Of a stretch of DNA of 34,132 nucleotides, positions 1 to 8,313 are shown piece by piece. The translations under genes were made by a program, and so were the position numbers. The stretch is from an uncultured Erwinia sp. GTDB taxonomy: Bacteria > Pseudomonadota > Gammaproteobacteria > Enterobacterales > Enterobacteriaceae. Every line of letters starts with the position of its first letter. Position 1 is the first letter of the stretch. The stretch covers positions 1-34,132 of the forward strand of contig CALYQW010000033.1 in NCBI GenBank assembly GCA_945290265.1. Reading direction: 5' to 3'. The notes under the pieces were generated by a model. That model searched no databases and was not told where the DNA came from. It saw only the letters and a program-made list of their open reading frames with translations.

Positions 1-67
1 TCGTGTCCAGAATCGATTTCTGAGATCGCTTAACGTGGTTTTTTACATCACTGGCTGTCAAACCCCT
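1..67. repeat. Left direct repeat flanking the effector-immunity cassette
   Basis: This 67-bp segment recurs in the same orientation at 1312-1379. The copies differ by about two substitutions and one base of length in an internal T run. Each contains a short palindrome (CAGAA, centre TCGAT, TTCTG; here 9-23). The pair brackets the AT-rich cassette exactly, and the right copy abuts the malQ terminator. This suggests the cassette arrived or can be lost by homologous recombination, or that the repeat is a conserved tail between modules of a larger array to the left of the window. Confidence 0.9.
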
Positions 68-155
68 TTCAATAAGGATCCCCCGTCAAATCCAGTGAAA
101 TTACAAAAAAAGTCTGTAATATATAAGACTCTAAATAGCTTAAAAGGATGAAACA

Positions 156-803
156 ATGTCTGAGCCAAAAAAAGGACGGCTAACATTTAGAGCAGAAGGA
201 AACGATTTAAAATCAAGCCGTGATTACTCAAAAAAAATACACTGGCCAGGAAACTCCTCATCTTGTAAAAAGAACAATTCAGGCGTAACTATTGGTCGTG
301 GATTTGATCTTGGTGATAGATCAAAGATAAGTGCATTAATCTCACTTCAAAAAGCAGGAATCGAAAAAGAAAAAGCAGAAAAAATATCTGACGGAGCCAG
401 ATTAAAGGGGTGTTTAGCCTATAACTTTGTCCTTAAAAATAGAGATTCAATAAGTGAGATAACAGATCATCAACAATTATCGTTATTCGTATCAACTTAT
501 GAAGAGTTAAGAAAGGACGTAGAGAGAATATGCAAAAATAAAATAGTGATAAGAACTTATCACCCAAACCCAAATATATCACCAACCTTAGCTTGGGATA
601 ACATTCCAGAAAAAATAAAAGACGTTCTTATAGACTTACGTTATCGCGGAGACTACAACACCTTAACGAGACCCTACTTGCAAAAACTAGCATACGAAGG
701 TGACCTGGAGGGGTTTGGAAAAATGATTTCCGACAGGTCAATTTGGCTTTTCGTTCCTAAAGACAGGTTTAAAAGAAGGGTTGATTTTTATGAAAATAAT
801 TAA
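156..803 (+). CDS. Pesticin/T4-lysozyme-like muramidase, probable antibacterial effector
   Basis: A 215-residue protein without signal peptide or membrane segment. It probably cleaves the glycan backbone of peptidoglycan. The region around residues 12-53 fits the pesticin C-terminal/T4-lysozyme-type fold: Glu14 in RAEGND, then SGVTIGRGFDLG with Thr45 and Asp51. This matches the Glu-Thr-Asp triad of pesticin, including the six-residue Thr-to-Asp spacing I recall for that family. The start ATG has a good Shine-Dalgarno (AAAGGA at 143-148). The 3' end overlaps the next gene by 14 bp, and that gene encodes a periplasmic LprI-like protein, so an effector with cognate immunity protein is the best reading. 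With no signal peptide it would need delivery, for example as a type VI secretion cargo; no secretion gene is visible in the window. The base composition is far more AT-rich than the flanking genes, a sign of transfer. A phage endolysin is the main alternative. Confidence 0.78.
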   Translation: MSEPKKGRLTFRAEGNDLKSSRDYSKKIHWPGNSSSCKKNNSGVTIGRGFDLGDRSKISALISLQKAGIEKEKAEKISDGARLKGCLAYNFVLKNRDSISEITDHQQLSLFVSTYEELRKDVERICKNKIVIRTYHPNPNISPTLAWDNIPEKIKDVLIDLRYRGDYNTLTRPYLQKLAYEGDLEGFGKMISDRSIWLFVPKDRFKRRVDFYENN

Positions 804-1143
804 CGTGATTTTAATTGCCAGTATAACATCTCTAAATGTTAGTGCTGCATTCACTGAGCCAGAACTGCATCAGTTAGAAGAAATAAACAAAGAAGCTATA
901 AAGAAAACAGAAAATGCCAAGAATCTTTTGGACAAAAAAATAAAAGAAACAATATCAAATCTTCCAGAACAAAAGGAAAAGATAGTTGATTTAAACAAAA
1001 CATGGAATATAACGATCAAGAAAAAATGCAATCTTTTAATATTTGAATCACTAAATACCGACGCAGAAATAGCAATGAAAAATGAATGCTTATCAAATGA
1101 ATACAAATCAGAAACATATTTCTTCGAACAATTAAATCATTAG
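790..1143 (+). CDS. Secreted LprI/DUF1311-like protein, putative immunity protein to the muramidase
   Basis: A 117-residue protein with an N-terminal signal peptide (MKIINVILIASITSLNVSA, probable cleavage after residue 19) followed by a charged, helical mature part. The C-terminal half has the layout of the LprI/DUF1311 lysozyme-inhibitor-type family: a Trp eight residues before a Cys, then about 20 residues to a second Cys-Leu, followed by a short helix. The two cysteines could form a disulfide in the periplasm. I chose the ATG at 790 because AGAAGG at 774-779 lies 10 bases upstream; the TTG at 781 would be too close. The gene overlaps the muramidase gene by 14 bp, implying translational coupling, as expected for a toxin and its protector. 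A periplasmic location is where a muramidase would have to be neutralised. The family match is by motif only; the immunity role is inferred from pairing. Confidence 0.68.
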   Translation: MKIINVILIASITSLNVSAAFTEPELHQLEEINKEAIKKTENAKNLLDKKIKETISNLPEQKEKIVDLNKTWNITIKKKCNLLIFESLNTDAEIAMKNECLSNEYKSETYFFEQLNH

Positions 1144-1150
1144 CAGTAAA

Positions 1151-1179
1151 AAAGGTGCCAGAAATTAAATGGCACCTTT
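1151..1179 (+). terminator. Terminator of the effector-immunity pair
   Basis: Perfect 10-bp stem AAAGGTGCCA (1151-1160) with TGGCACCTTT (1170-1179) around a 9-base loop, ending in TTTAA. It starts eight bases after the immunity-gene stop codon. The flanking A and T runs would let it act in both directions. Confidence 0.75.
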
Positions 1180-1180
1180 A

Positions 1181-1244
1181 AGGGGTTTGAGGGTCAACCG
1201 TGCAAAAAACCACGCTTAGCGACTAACAGACTGAAATATGTAGG
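1181..1244 (-). repeat. Diverged, inverted third copy of the flanking repeat (putative)
   Basis: Read on the plus strand this stretch begins AGGGGTTTGA and runs through an A run, then CACG, TTAGCGA and ACAGA. The reverse complement of the right repeat has the same blocks in the same order (AGGGGTTTGA, A run, CACGTTAAGCGA, CAGA). It looks like an older, inverted copy of the same element. The similarity is by eye and limited to short blocks, so shared ancestry is probable rather than proven. Confidence 0.45.
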
Positions 1245-1311
1245 TTTATGAGACCATTTTTAAGGCAAAAAAGCATTTCCAGATATCGTTTTGGGGTACC
1301 CTGAGGCCGGA

Positions 1312-1379
1312 TCGTGTCCAGAATCGATTTCTGAGATCGCTTAACGTGTTTTTTTTACATCACTGGCCGTCAAACCCCT
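1312..1379. repeat. Right direct repeat flanking the effector-immunity cassette
   Basis: A 68-bp segment nearly identical to positions 1-67 and in the same orientation. It ends where the malQ terminator palindrome begins, so it marks the boundary between accessory DNA and the conserved malQ-side backbone. Confidence 0.9.
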
Positions 1380-1402
1380 AAACAGGCCGCGCCGGCCTGT
1401 TT
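1380..1402 (-). terminator. malQ terminator palindrome
   Basis: Perfect inverted repeat AAACAGGCCG (1380-1389) with CGGCCTGTTT (1393-1402) around CGC, just beyond the malQ stop codon. The U tract on the malQ side is only TTT, so termination may be modest. It may also serve transcripts from the cassette side. Confidence 0.65.
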
Positions 1403-1406
1403 CCTG

Positions 1407-3491
1407 TTATTTCCCCCCGTTCGGTGCCCTGCGACGCCGGTTCAGTTCGTTAATCAGCCGGTTGATTCGCCGGTCGGCAAACATTTCTTCCAGCGTCATG
1501 CTCAGCTTACGCCGCCAGTTCGGATAACTGTCACTGGTGCCAGGAACATTGACCGGGTGCGCCATATCCAGCCAGTCTTCCGGCCGTAAGCCCAGTAACG
1601 CGCTATTGCTGTCGGCAATATAACGCTGCATTCCCCGGCTCAACATCACGCTCATCGCCATGGTTCCGGCACGTTTGCCGCTGCTTTTGGGGATACAGCC
1701 GTAGCGGTGCAACGCATTCAGCAGCGCCTGCTTCTGTTGCGCCCGCTGACTGTACAGCCGGCTCAGGATCAACTTATCAGGATACAGCCCCAGCTGTTCC
1801 CCCAGCGCCAGATCGCCGGTGCTCCAGAACCCGCGCAGGGTCGGCAAATCGTGGGTGCTGGCGCAGGCCATTGACTGACGCGGCCAGTCAGCCGGTGCGC
1901 GATAGCTGCCATCCGCCTGCTGCTCGAAATAGAGTACTTTCCAGGAAAAAATACCGTATTCATGCAGTTTCCTGATGATTTCCAGCGGAACCGTACCGAG
2001 ATCTTCGCCAATTATCATGCAGCGGTTACGCTGACTTTCCAGCGCCAGAATCGCAATTAAATCGTCCAGAGGATAGGCAACATACGCCCCGCGATCGGCG
2101 GTTTCGCCCTGTGGCACCCACCACAGGCGCATCAGCGACATCACGTGATCAATACGCAGTGCGCCACAGCTGGCCATGCTGGCGCGTAACAGCTCAATAA
2201 ACGGCTGACAGGCGCGGGCGGTCAGAATATGCGGATCCATTGGCGGCAGGCCCCAGTTCTGCCCCTGCGGCCCCAAAATATCCGGCGGCGCACCGGTGGC
2301 CGCCTGCAGACAGTAGAGTTCGGGATCGCACCAGGTTTCCACCCCGCCCGCACCGACCCCCACCGCCAGGTCACGGTACAGTCCGGGCGACATCCCATGT
2401 TTCCGGCAACGCTGCCAGCAGGCGTCAAATTGCACGGCCGCCAGCCACTGTAGCCACTGCCAGAAACGCACCTGCTGCGGATGTTGCTGACAGAATTCCT
2501 GCACCGCCAGACTGTCGCGCTGGCGCCAGGCTTCAGGCCACTGCGGCCAGCCGCTGTTACGCGGATCTTCCCGCTTCAGCGCGCTGTGCAGGGCATCAAA
2601 GCAGGCCTGATTGAACAGGCTTTCCCCGCCCCGATGGATAAATTCCTCAAACCGGCGACAGTCCGCGTCCGTAGCATCACGCAGGCAAAACTGCTGCCAG
2701 GCCAAATCCAGCGCGGTCAGTTTCAGCGCGCTGACACTTTCATAATCCACCCAGTCGCTGTCGCGTGCGGCCTGCAAACGGCTCTGCACCTCTGGCTGCT
2801 GCCACCACTGCTGTGCCGCCTTACTGCGCTGAAAATCAGCCACCGCATTGACATCAATATAGAGAACGTTCAGCCAGCGCCGTGAAGACGGGCTGTAAGG
2901 GCTGGCATCCTCCGGCTGGGCCGGATAGAGCGCATGGATGGGATTCAGCCCGATAAACGCCCCACCATGACGGGCAATTTCATCGGTCAGCCGCTGGAGA
3001 TCGCTAAAATCGCCCATACCCCAGTTAGCGGCAGAACGCAGGGTATACAGCTGGATACAGGCCCCCCACAGCTTTTTGCCTTCCGCCAGCGCAGGGGGCT
3101 GGTAACAGCGGCGCGGAGTAACAATCAGCTGGCAGTGCCACTGCTTTTGCCCCTGGCTGAGAAGAAACTGGTGGTAACCATGCGCCAGATTGCCGGGCAG
3201 TGCCAGCGTTTGTCCACCGGTGACCTCCCCGCTGTGCTGCTTTCCCTGCTCAGTCGTCAGCTGCCACTGATAGTCGCCACTGCCCGCCACTGCCAGCCGC
3301 TGCTGTCGCCGGTGATGCAACACCAGATAGCCAGGCAGCGGTGCCGGCTCGGTTGCCACAGGCAGGCTCATCGTAGCCAGCAGGGCTACCCGGGTAGCCA
3401 GACTGACCGGCTGCACTTCACCCCGGGCATTAATAAATTCCGCGCTGATGCCCGCCCGCGCCGCCGCCTGTTCAAGCTTGCCGATATCCAT
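1407..3491 (-). CDS. malQ: 4-alpha-glucanotransferase (amylomaltase)
   Basis: A 694-residue GH77 enzyme of the cytoplasm. It transfers glucan segments between maltodextrins, lengthening short ones so that MalP can use them. The GH77 catalytic residues are in place: nucleophile Asp448 in LRIDHVMSL, acid/base Glu496 in IIGEDLGTVP, and Asp548 in STHDLPTLRGFW, the same numbering as I recall for E. coli MalQ. The length is normal for the enterobacterial form, with its extra N-terminal region of about 130 residues. The start ATG follows an AGGA Shine-Dalgarno. The gene lies 9 bp after malP, so the two form an operon. Its 3' end abuts the accessory cassette, meaning the insertion did not damage it. 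Confidence 0.97.
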   Translation of the reverse strand: MDIGKLEQAAARAGISAEFINARGEVQPVSLATRVALLATMSLPVATEPAPLPGYLVLHHRRQQRLAVAGSGDYQWQLTTEQGKQHSGEVTGGQTLALPGNLAHGYHQFLLSQGQKQWHCQLIVTPRRCYQPPALAEGKKLWGACIQLYTLRSAANWGMGDFSDLQRLTDEIARHGGAFIGLNPIHALYPAQPEDASPYSPSSRRWLNVLYIDVNAVADFQRSKAAQQWWQQPEVQSRLQAARDSDWVDYESVSALKLTALDLAWQQFCLRDATDADCRRFEEFIHRGGESLFNQACFDALHSALKREDPRNSGWPQWPEAWRQRDSLAVQEFCQQHPQQVRFWQWLQWLAAVQFDACWQRCRKHGMSPGLYRDLAVGVGAGGVETWCDPELYCLQAATGAPPDILGPQGQNWGLPPMDPHILTARACQPFIELLRASMASCGALRIDHVMSLMRLWWVPQGETADRGAYVAYPLDDLIAILALESQRNRCMIIGEDLGTVPLEIIRKLHEYGIFSWKVLYFEQQADGSYRAPADWPRQSMACASTHDLPTLRGFWSTGDLALGEQLGLYPDKLILSRLYSQRAQQKQALLNALHRYGCIPKSSGKRAGTMAMSVMLSRGMQRYIADSNSALLGLRPEDWLDMAHPVNVPGTSDSYPNWRRKLSMTLEEMFADRRINRLINELNRRRRAPNGGK

Positions 3492-3500
3492 ATTGTGTCC

Positions 3501-5903
3501 TTAGCGTTTCGCCTGCCAGATTCGTTGCTGATACTGATTAACCGCGCGATCGGCACTGAAAATACCGCTACGCGCCGTGTTCATGATGGTCGCCCGGGTC
3601 CAGCCCTGCCGATCCTCATACAGTGCTGATACCTGCTGCTGCGCCGCGCAATAGCTGGCGAAGTCGGCCAGCACCAGCCAGGGATCGCCGCCTTTCCCCA
3701 GGCTGTGCAGCAGCAAATCAAACGCCTGACGATCTCCCTGACTGAATGCCCCCTGCTCCAGCGATTTCAGCAGCTGGTTTAAGTGGCGATCTTTTTTACG
3801 CACTGCGCGCGGATCGTAGCCTGAGGCTTTCAGCGCATTCACTTCTTCCGCGGTATGCCCAAAGATAAAGATATTTTCAGCCCCAACCTGACGGGCAATC
3901 TCCACATTGGCACCGTCCAGCGTACCAATAGTCAGCGCCCCGTTCAGCGCCAGCTTCATATTGCCGGTGCCCGAGGCCTCATAGCCGGCAGTTGAAATCT
4001 GCTCTGAGAGATCGGCGGCCGGAATGATGATCTCCGCCACGCTGACGCCGTAATCAGGGATAAAGACCACCTGCAGCCGCCCGGCCATCAGCGGATCCTG
4101 GTTGATAACCTTTGCCACCTGATTAATGGCGTAAATGATATTTTTCGCCAGCGCATAGCCCGGTGCCGCTTTGGCAGCAAAGATAAATACCCGCGGCACC
4201 CACGCTACAGACGGGTTCTCCCGCAGCTGCTGATAGCAGGAAAGAATATGCAGCAGAGCCAGATGCTGGCGTTTATATTCATGCAGGCGCTTGATTTGCA
4301 CATCAAACATCGCCCTGGGATCCACCACCATCCCGGTACGCTGGCGGATAAAGCCTGCCAGCCGCAGCTTGTTATCCTGCTTTATCTGGCTGAACCGTCG
4401 GGCAAACTCCTGATTGTCAGCCTGCTTTTCCAGCGTCTGCAACCCCTCCCAGTCGCGCGCCCAGTCGGTGTCCAGGGTTTCATCCAGCAGCGTAGCCAGC
4501 CCCGGATTACACTGGCGCAGCCAGCGCCGTGGCGTGATGCCATTGGTCACATTATGAAATTTCTCTGGCCACAGCTGGTGATACTCAGGAAACAGCTGCG
4601 TGACCACCAGCCCGGAATGCAGTTCCGCCACGCCGTTAACCGCAAAGCAGGCAATTGCACACAGGCGCGCCATATGCACCTGGTTATCCTGCACGATAGC
4701 CAGCCGTCCCAGCTGCTGCTTATCTCCCGGCCAGTGCTGTGCGGCCTGCTGAGCAAACTGTCGGTCAATCTGGCGGATAATGGCATAGTGACGCGGCAGC
4801 AGGCGGCGCATCAGCGAGACATCCCAGCGTTCAAGCGCTTCCGGCAGCAGAGTGTGGTTGGTCCAGGCAAAAGTTTTACCGGTAATTTCCCAGGCCTGCT
4901 GCCAGCTGAGCTGATGCTCATCCAGTAACAGACGCAGCAGTTCGGGTATCGCCAGCGTTGGGTGGGTATCATTCAGCTGGATCACTTCATAATCCGCCAG
5001 CCGCTGGATCAGCCGTCCGGCGCGATGATGACGACGCAGAATATCTGCCACGGTACAGGCACACTGAAAATACTGTTGCATCAGGCGCAGCTGTCTGCCC
5101 TGAGCGTGGTTGTCATTGGGATAGAGCACTTTGGTCAGTTTAGCGGCCTCTGTCCCCTGCTGCTCCGCCTGAAGAAAGTGACCACGGTTAAACTTATCCA
5201 AATCAAACGGATGTAATGCAACCGACTGCCAGAGGCGCAGCGGTTGTACCACACCATTGCGGTAGCCGAGGACCGGGAGATCCCAGGCCTCACCGCGCAA
5301 CATTATCTGCGGCTGCCAGCGCAGTTCGCCACGCGCGTTTTTCTGCAGCTTCCCCCCCATACCCACCTGCACATACTGCGCGGCATTATGGCGAAACCAT
5401 GGATAACGCTCGCGCTGCCAGTCATCCGGGGATTCCTGCTGTTTGCCATCGTCAAACCACTGTCGAAACAGTCCATACTGATAGTTAAGGCCGTAGCCAG
5501 TGGCCGCCTGGCCGGTAGTTGCCATCGCATCCAGATAGCAGGCGGCCAGCCGTCCCAGCCCGCCGTTACCCAACGCCGGATCATGTTCCTCTTCCAGTAA
5601 GTGACTGAGTGACAGCTGATAGTCCGCCAGCAACGACTGAACCTGATCAAACCAGCCAAGATTCAACAAATTATTCCCGGTCAGCCGCCCGGTAAGAAAC
5701 TCCATGGAAATATAGTTAACGTGACGTTGCCCCGGTTGCTCTGGGGAATGGGGATGCGCGGCCAGCTGTTCGGCCAGTGCGATACTGAGTGCCTGCCACC
5801 ATTGATGTGGGGTCATTTCTGCGGCAGAGGCACAGCCCAGATGCTGCCAGTGACGGGTTAAAGCGGCTGTAAACTGCACCTTACTGAATTTAAGTTGCGT
5901 CAT
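3501..5903 (-). CDS. malP: Maltodextrin phosphorylase
   Basis: An 800-residue GT35 alpha-glucan phosphorylase, cytoplasmic and pyridoxal-phosphate dependent. It releases glucose-1-phosphate from the non-reducing ends of maltodextrins. The cofactor lysine is about Lys650 in [14 protein letters not shown], followed by [10 protein letters not shown]. Compared with glgP in this window it is slightly shorter and sits with malQ, which identifies it as the maltodextrin-type rather than the glycogen-type enzyme. In E. coli malPQ is activated by MalT from a divergent malT gene. Here the upstream neighbour is glpR on the same strand, and I see no clear MalT box (GGGGATGAGG type) before malP. Confidence 0.95.
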   Translation of the reverse strand: MTQLKFSKVQFTAALTRHWQHLGCASAAEMTPHQWWQALSIALAEQLAAHPHSPEQPGQRHVNYISMEFLTGRLTGNNLLNLGWFDQVQSLLADYQLSLSHLLEEEHDPALGNGGLGRLAACYLDAMATTGQAATGYGLNYQYGLFRQWFDDGKQQESPDDWQRERYPWFRHNAAQYVQVGMGGKLQKNARGELRWQPQIMLRGEAWDLPVLGYRNGVVQPLRLWQSVALHPFDLDKFNRGHFLQAEQQGTEAAKLTKVLYPNDNHAQGRQLRLMQQYFQCACTVADILRRHHRAGRLIQRLADYEVIQLNDTHPTLAIPELLRLLLDEHQLSWQQAWEITGKTFAWTNHTLLPEALERWDVSLMRRLLPRHYAIIRQIDRQFAQQAAQHWPGDKQQLGRLAIVQDNQVHMARLCAIACFAVNGVAELHSGLVVTQLFPEYHQLWPEKFHNVTNGITPRRWLRQCNPGLATLLDETLDTDWARDWEGLQTLEKQADNQEFARRFSQIKQDNKLRLAGFIRQRTGMVVDPRAMFDVQIKRLHEYKRQHLALLHILSCYQQLRENPSVAWVPRVFIFAAKAAPGYALAKNIIYAINQVAKVINQDPLMAGRLQVVFIPDYGVSVAEIIIPAADLSEQISTAGYEASGTGNMKLALNGALTIGTLDGANVEIARQVGAENIFIFGHTAEEVNALKASGYDPRAVRKKDRHLNQLLKSLEQGAFSQGDRQAFDLLLHSLGKGGDPWLVLADFASYCAAQQQVSALYEDRQGWTRATIMNTARSGIFSADRAVNQYQQRIWQAKR

Positions 5904-6025
5904 ACCTGTCTTTCTCCGGGGATTACTGCAACCTGGCGAATGCCAGCATTATCAATAACAGTACACATTTTCACCGACAATGACGGGTGAAAAAAAAGCC
6001 GGTACTTACAGTTAAGACACAAAAC

Positions 6026-6055
6026 AAAAAAAAGCTCATCGCAAATGCAATGAGC
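6026..6055 (-). terminator. glpR terminator
   Basis: On the minus strand a GCTCATTGC/GCGATGAGC stem (one G-U pair, loop ATTT; 6034-6055) is followed by eight T residues (6033-6026). It lies about 30 bases after the glpR stop and separates glpEGR from malPQ. Confidence 0.9.
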
Positions 6056-6087
6056 CGAAAAAATAATGACCGCACGATCCAGCGGGC

Positions 6088-6846
6088 TTAACAGAGTTCC
6101 AGCTGTACCTGATGCTGCTCGATGGTTTTCAGGATGCCCTCAGGTGGCGTCTGGTCGGTGAACAGATAATCAATCAGATCCATATTGCCCAGATTGACCA
6201 TCGCGCTACGGCCAAATTTGGAGTGATCGGCCACCAGCATTACACAGCGTGAATTCTCAATAATGGCACGCTTGGTACGCACTTCATGGTAATCAAAATC
6301 GAGCAAAGAGCCGTCTATATCAATCCCGCTGATACCCAGAATGCCGTAATCAAGACGAAACTGCGAAATGTAGTCCAGGGTATCCTCGCCCATAATGCCG
6401 CCATCACGGGTTCGCACCTCACCGCCCGCCACAATCAGCCGAAAGTCGGGTTTCGCCATCAGCAGCAGCGCCACATTCAGATTATTGGTGACAATACGCA
6501 AATTGCTGTGGTTCATCAGCGCATGTGCCACGGCTTCCGGGGTGGTTCCGATATCAATAAACAGTGAAGCACCGTCCGGTATCTGGCTGGCAACGCGCCG
6601 CGCGATACGCGCCTTCTCGGCTGACCACATCATTTTACGCTCCTGCCAGGCGCTGTTCTCTGAGCTGGAAGGCAGCGCGGCACCGCCATGATGACGCTGG
6701 ATTTTGTTCTGTTCCGCCAGATCGTTAAGATCGCGCCGAATGGTCTGCGGGCTGACGGCAAAATGCTCTACCAGTTCTTCGGTACTGACGTATCCCTGCC
6801 GCTGCACCAGTTCAATAATCGCGTCATGACGCTGTGTCTGCTTCAA
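6088..6846 (-). CDS. glpR: Glycerol-3-phosphate regulon repressor
   Basis: A DeoR-family transcription factor that represses glp genes until it binds glycerol-3-phosphate. It has an N-terminal winged helix-turn-helix (about residues 15-42, with VSPQTIRRDLNDL) and a C-terminal sugar-phosphate-sensing domain (GTTPEAVAHAL, GILGISGID, DYHEVRTKRAIIENS). Start choice: the ATG at 6852 has AGGAG only one base upstream, whereas the TTG at 6846 has the same AGGAG seven bases upstream. The TTG also gives MKQTQRH, matching the E. coli N-terminus and its 252-residue length. I therefore prefer TTG, with ATG as the alternative. It is the last gene of glpEGR, 14 bp after glpG from the TTG (8 bp from the ATG). 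Confidence 0.95.
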   Translation of the reverse strand: MKQTQRHDAIIELVQRQGYVSTEELVEHFAVSPQTIRRDLNDLAEQNKIQRHHGGAALPSSSENSAWQERKMMWSAEKARIARRVASQIPDGASLFIDIGTTPEAVAHALMNHSNLRIVTNNLNVALLLMAKPDFRLIVAGGEVRTRDGGIMGEDTLDYISQFRLDYGILGISGIDIDGSLLDFDYHEVRTKRAIIENSRCVMLVADHSKFGRSAMVNLGNMDLIDYLFTDQTPPEGILKTIEQHQVQLELC

Positions 6847-6860
6847 AGCCATGCTCCTTT

Positions 6861-7676
6861 TTATTTTTTTCGACTGTCAACAAATGCCATCGCCAGCCCG
6901 ACCAGCAGGCCGGTTACGTGAGCCCCGTTGGCAATCGACAAACCAAACCAGCCAAACCAGCCAACCAGCAGCCACAGCACTGAGAATGCCATCAGCCCCG
7001 GTTGCAGAAAGACCCCGCTTTGCGGATGACGCTGACCATACAGCCAGCTGTAACCCATCAGGGCATACACTACGCCGGACAGGCCCCCAAACATCACGCC
7101 ACTGAATTTTGCCTGCACCCAGCCGCTTAACAGGGCGGAAATCAGCGTAATCACCAGCAGTTTCCCGCTGCCAAGACGCTTTTCAATCATGCCACCGAGA
7201 TACCACCACCACACCAGATTAAACAGTATATGCAGCAGAGAAAAATGCAGTAACCCCGGGCTGAACCAGCGCCATAATTGAAAGTGTTGTTCACTGTCCG
7301 GCCAGGCTAGCAGACGCATCACGCTCAGGTCGCCAAACAGTTGCATCAGCACAAAGACCACCAGACAAGCGACAGCAACGACCAGCGTCAGTGGCCCGCT
7401 ACGCTGGCGCAGCGTGGTCATCAGTGAGGTTTGTGAGTAACGAATGACGCTGTCAGTGGTGCCGGAATGCCAGCTGGCCGCCTGATAACGGGGATGGTTG
7501 GGGGCGCGTACAAACTGGTTCAGCTCGCTTTCGACTTCATCGTGCTTAGATTCATCATCCAGCCATAGCCTGTAGCTGTTGTCCTGATGTTCAATACGCA
7601 ACCTGATGCCACGCATTGCCATATAGTCAACAAACGCCTGTGCCGGACGCAAATGAGTGAACGAAGTAATCAGCAT
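6861..7676 (-). CDS. glpG: Rhomboid intramembrane serine protease
   Basis: A 271-residue inner-membrane protease that cuts substrate proteins within the membrane. It has a cytoplasmic N-terminal domain of about 90 residues, then six predicted membrane helices. The catalytic dyad is Ser200 ([13 protein letters not shown]) and His253 ([11 protein letters not shown]), with the oxyanion residues His149/Asn153 in [10 protein letters not shown]; all are offset by one from E. coli GlpG. The ATG at 7676 gives MLITSF, matching E. coli, although its Shine-Dalgarno is poor. An in-frame upstream start at 7730 would add 18 unmatched residues. It is the middle gene of glpEGR. Confidence 0.95.
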   Translation of the reverse strand: MLITSFTHLRPAQAFVDYMAMRGIRLRIEHQDNSYRLWLDDESKHDEVESELNQFVRAPNHPRYQAASWHSGTTDSVIRYSQTSLMTTLRQRSGPLTLVVAVACLVVFVLMQLFGDLSVMRLLAWPDSEQHFQLWRWFSPGLLHFSLLHILFNLVWWWYLGGMIEKRLGSGKLLVITLISALLSGWVQAKFSGVMFGGLSGVVYALMGYSWLYGQRHPQSGVFLQPGLMAFSVLWLLVGWFGWFGLSIANGAHVTGLLVGLAMAFVDSRKK

Positions 7677-7759
7677 GATAAGGGCAGGTATCCTGTCGGT
7701 GAAAACGAAAATGCCAGTATAACCCGTCAAATCATAAGATACAGGCCTGCCCCGCCGGA

Positions 7760-8083
7760 TCAGACCGTCTCAATATGCTGTGGAAAGTTCATTTTCCAGG
7801 CGTCAAAACCGCCGTCAATACTGTAAGTCCGGGTCAGGCCCTGGCCCGCCAGATAGCTGGCTGCCCCTTTACTGCTGTTACCGTGATAACACATGACCAG
7901 CACCGGTGTACCGGGCGCGGTATGCTGCAAAAAGCCGGCTAAGCTGTCATTGGTCAGATGCACGGCTCCGCTGACATGGCCGATGGCAAAGCTTTGAGCG
8001 TCACGGATATCCACCAGGATCGCCGCTTCTTCGCTAAGCTTCTGTTGCGCCTGCTGTACGCTGATACATTCAAATGGGTTCAT
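7760..8083 (-). CDS. glpE: Thiosulfate sulfurtransferase (single-domain rhodanese)
   Basis: A 107-residue cytoplasmic rhodanese that moves sulfane sulfur from thiosulfate to an acceptor such as cyanide or thioredoxin. The catalytic Cys65 lies in the active-site loop [10 protein letters not shown], and VDIRDAQSF is the typical N-terminal motif. The ATG at 8083 gives MNPFECISV, matching the E. coli start; GAGA seven bases upstream and a stronger GGAGG farther up can serve as ribosome site. It is the first gene of glpEGR and is divergent from glpD. Confidence 0.95.
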   Translation of the reverse strand: MNPFECISVQQAQQKLSEEAAILVDIRDAQSFAIGHVSGAVHLTNDSLAGFLQHTAPGTPVLVMCYHGNSSKGAASYLAGQGLTRTYSIDGGFDAWKMNFPQHIETV

Positions 8084-8190
8084 AAATATTCTCAGGATCC
8101 TCCGGATATAAACAGGGGGATTGTAGCCTGAACCCTGCCAACAATAACCAGACAAAATAAGAGGGAAAAGTGATCTTATTGCCTGATTTA

Positions 8191-8206
8191 TGTTAGCTGT
8201 ATCACG
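8191..8206 (+). promoter_or_regulatory. CRP-like site upstream of glpD
   Basis: TGTTA-GCTGTA-TCACG matches 8 of 10 consensus positions of TGTGA-N6-TCACA. It is centred about 63 bases upstream of the expected glpD transcription start, a normal place for cAMP-CRP activation. Confidence 0.5.
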
Positions 8207-8225
8207 CCTGAATGTATTTATACGG

Positions 8226-8255
8226 TTAACACTGGAATCAATGTTGGTTTAAAAT
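8226..8255 (+). promoter_or_regulatory. Predicted glpD promoter
   Basis: A -35-like TTAACA (8226-8231) and a -10-like TAAAAT (8250-8255) are 18 bases apart. This predicts a start near 8262, exactly at the GlpR operator. Confidence 0.45.
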
Positions 8256-8262
8256 TACCATT

Positions 8263-8280
8263 ATGAGCGAAATCGAACAT
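8263..8280 (+). promoter_or_regulatory. GlpR operator in the glpD leader
   Basis: ATGAGCGAAATCGAACAT is an imperfect palindrome with the GlpR layout (half-sites with CG, four A/T-rich bases, CGA, as in WATKYTCGWWAWCGAWMATW). It overlaps the predicted transcription start, so binding should repress glpD. The ATG inside this site is not a gene start. Confidence 0.65.
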
Positions 8281-8313
8281 TATCGAGCTATTCCGAACAC
8301 CGGAGGAGATTAC

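Noticed and set aside
870-1106. A 78-codon frame opposite the immunity gene
   Set aside because: Hydrophobic, low-complexity translation typical of the reverse of Lys/Glu-rich coding sequence; no ribosome site.
1293-1302. GGGGTACCCT, also present at 20670-20679
   Set aside because: A 10-base match around the palindrome GGGTACCC with no similarity on either side; likely chance.
5918-5927. GGGGATTACT as a MalT box before malP
   Set aside because: Only the first half fits, it is on the opposite strand, and it overlaps the ribosome-binding region.
8263-8313. An in-frame ATG that would extend GlpD by 17 residues
   Set aside because: It lacks a ribosome site, lies inside the GlpR operator, and the GTG at 8314 has an ideal GGAGGAG and gives the normal protein length.
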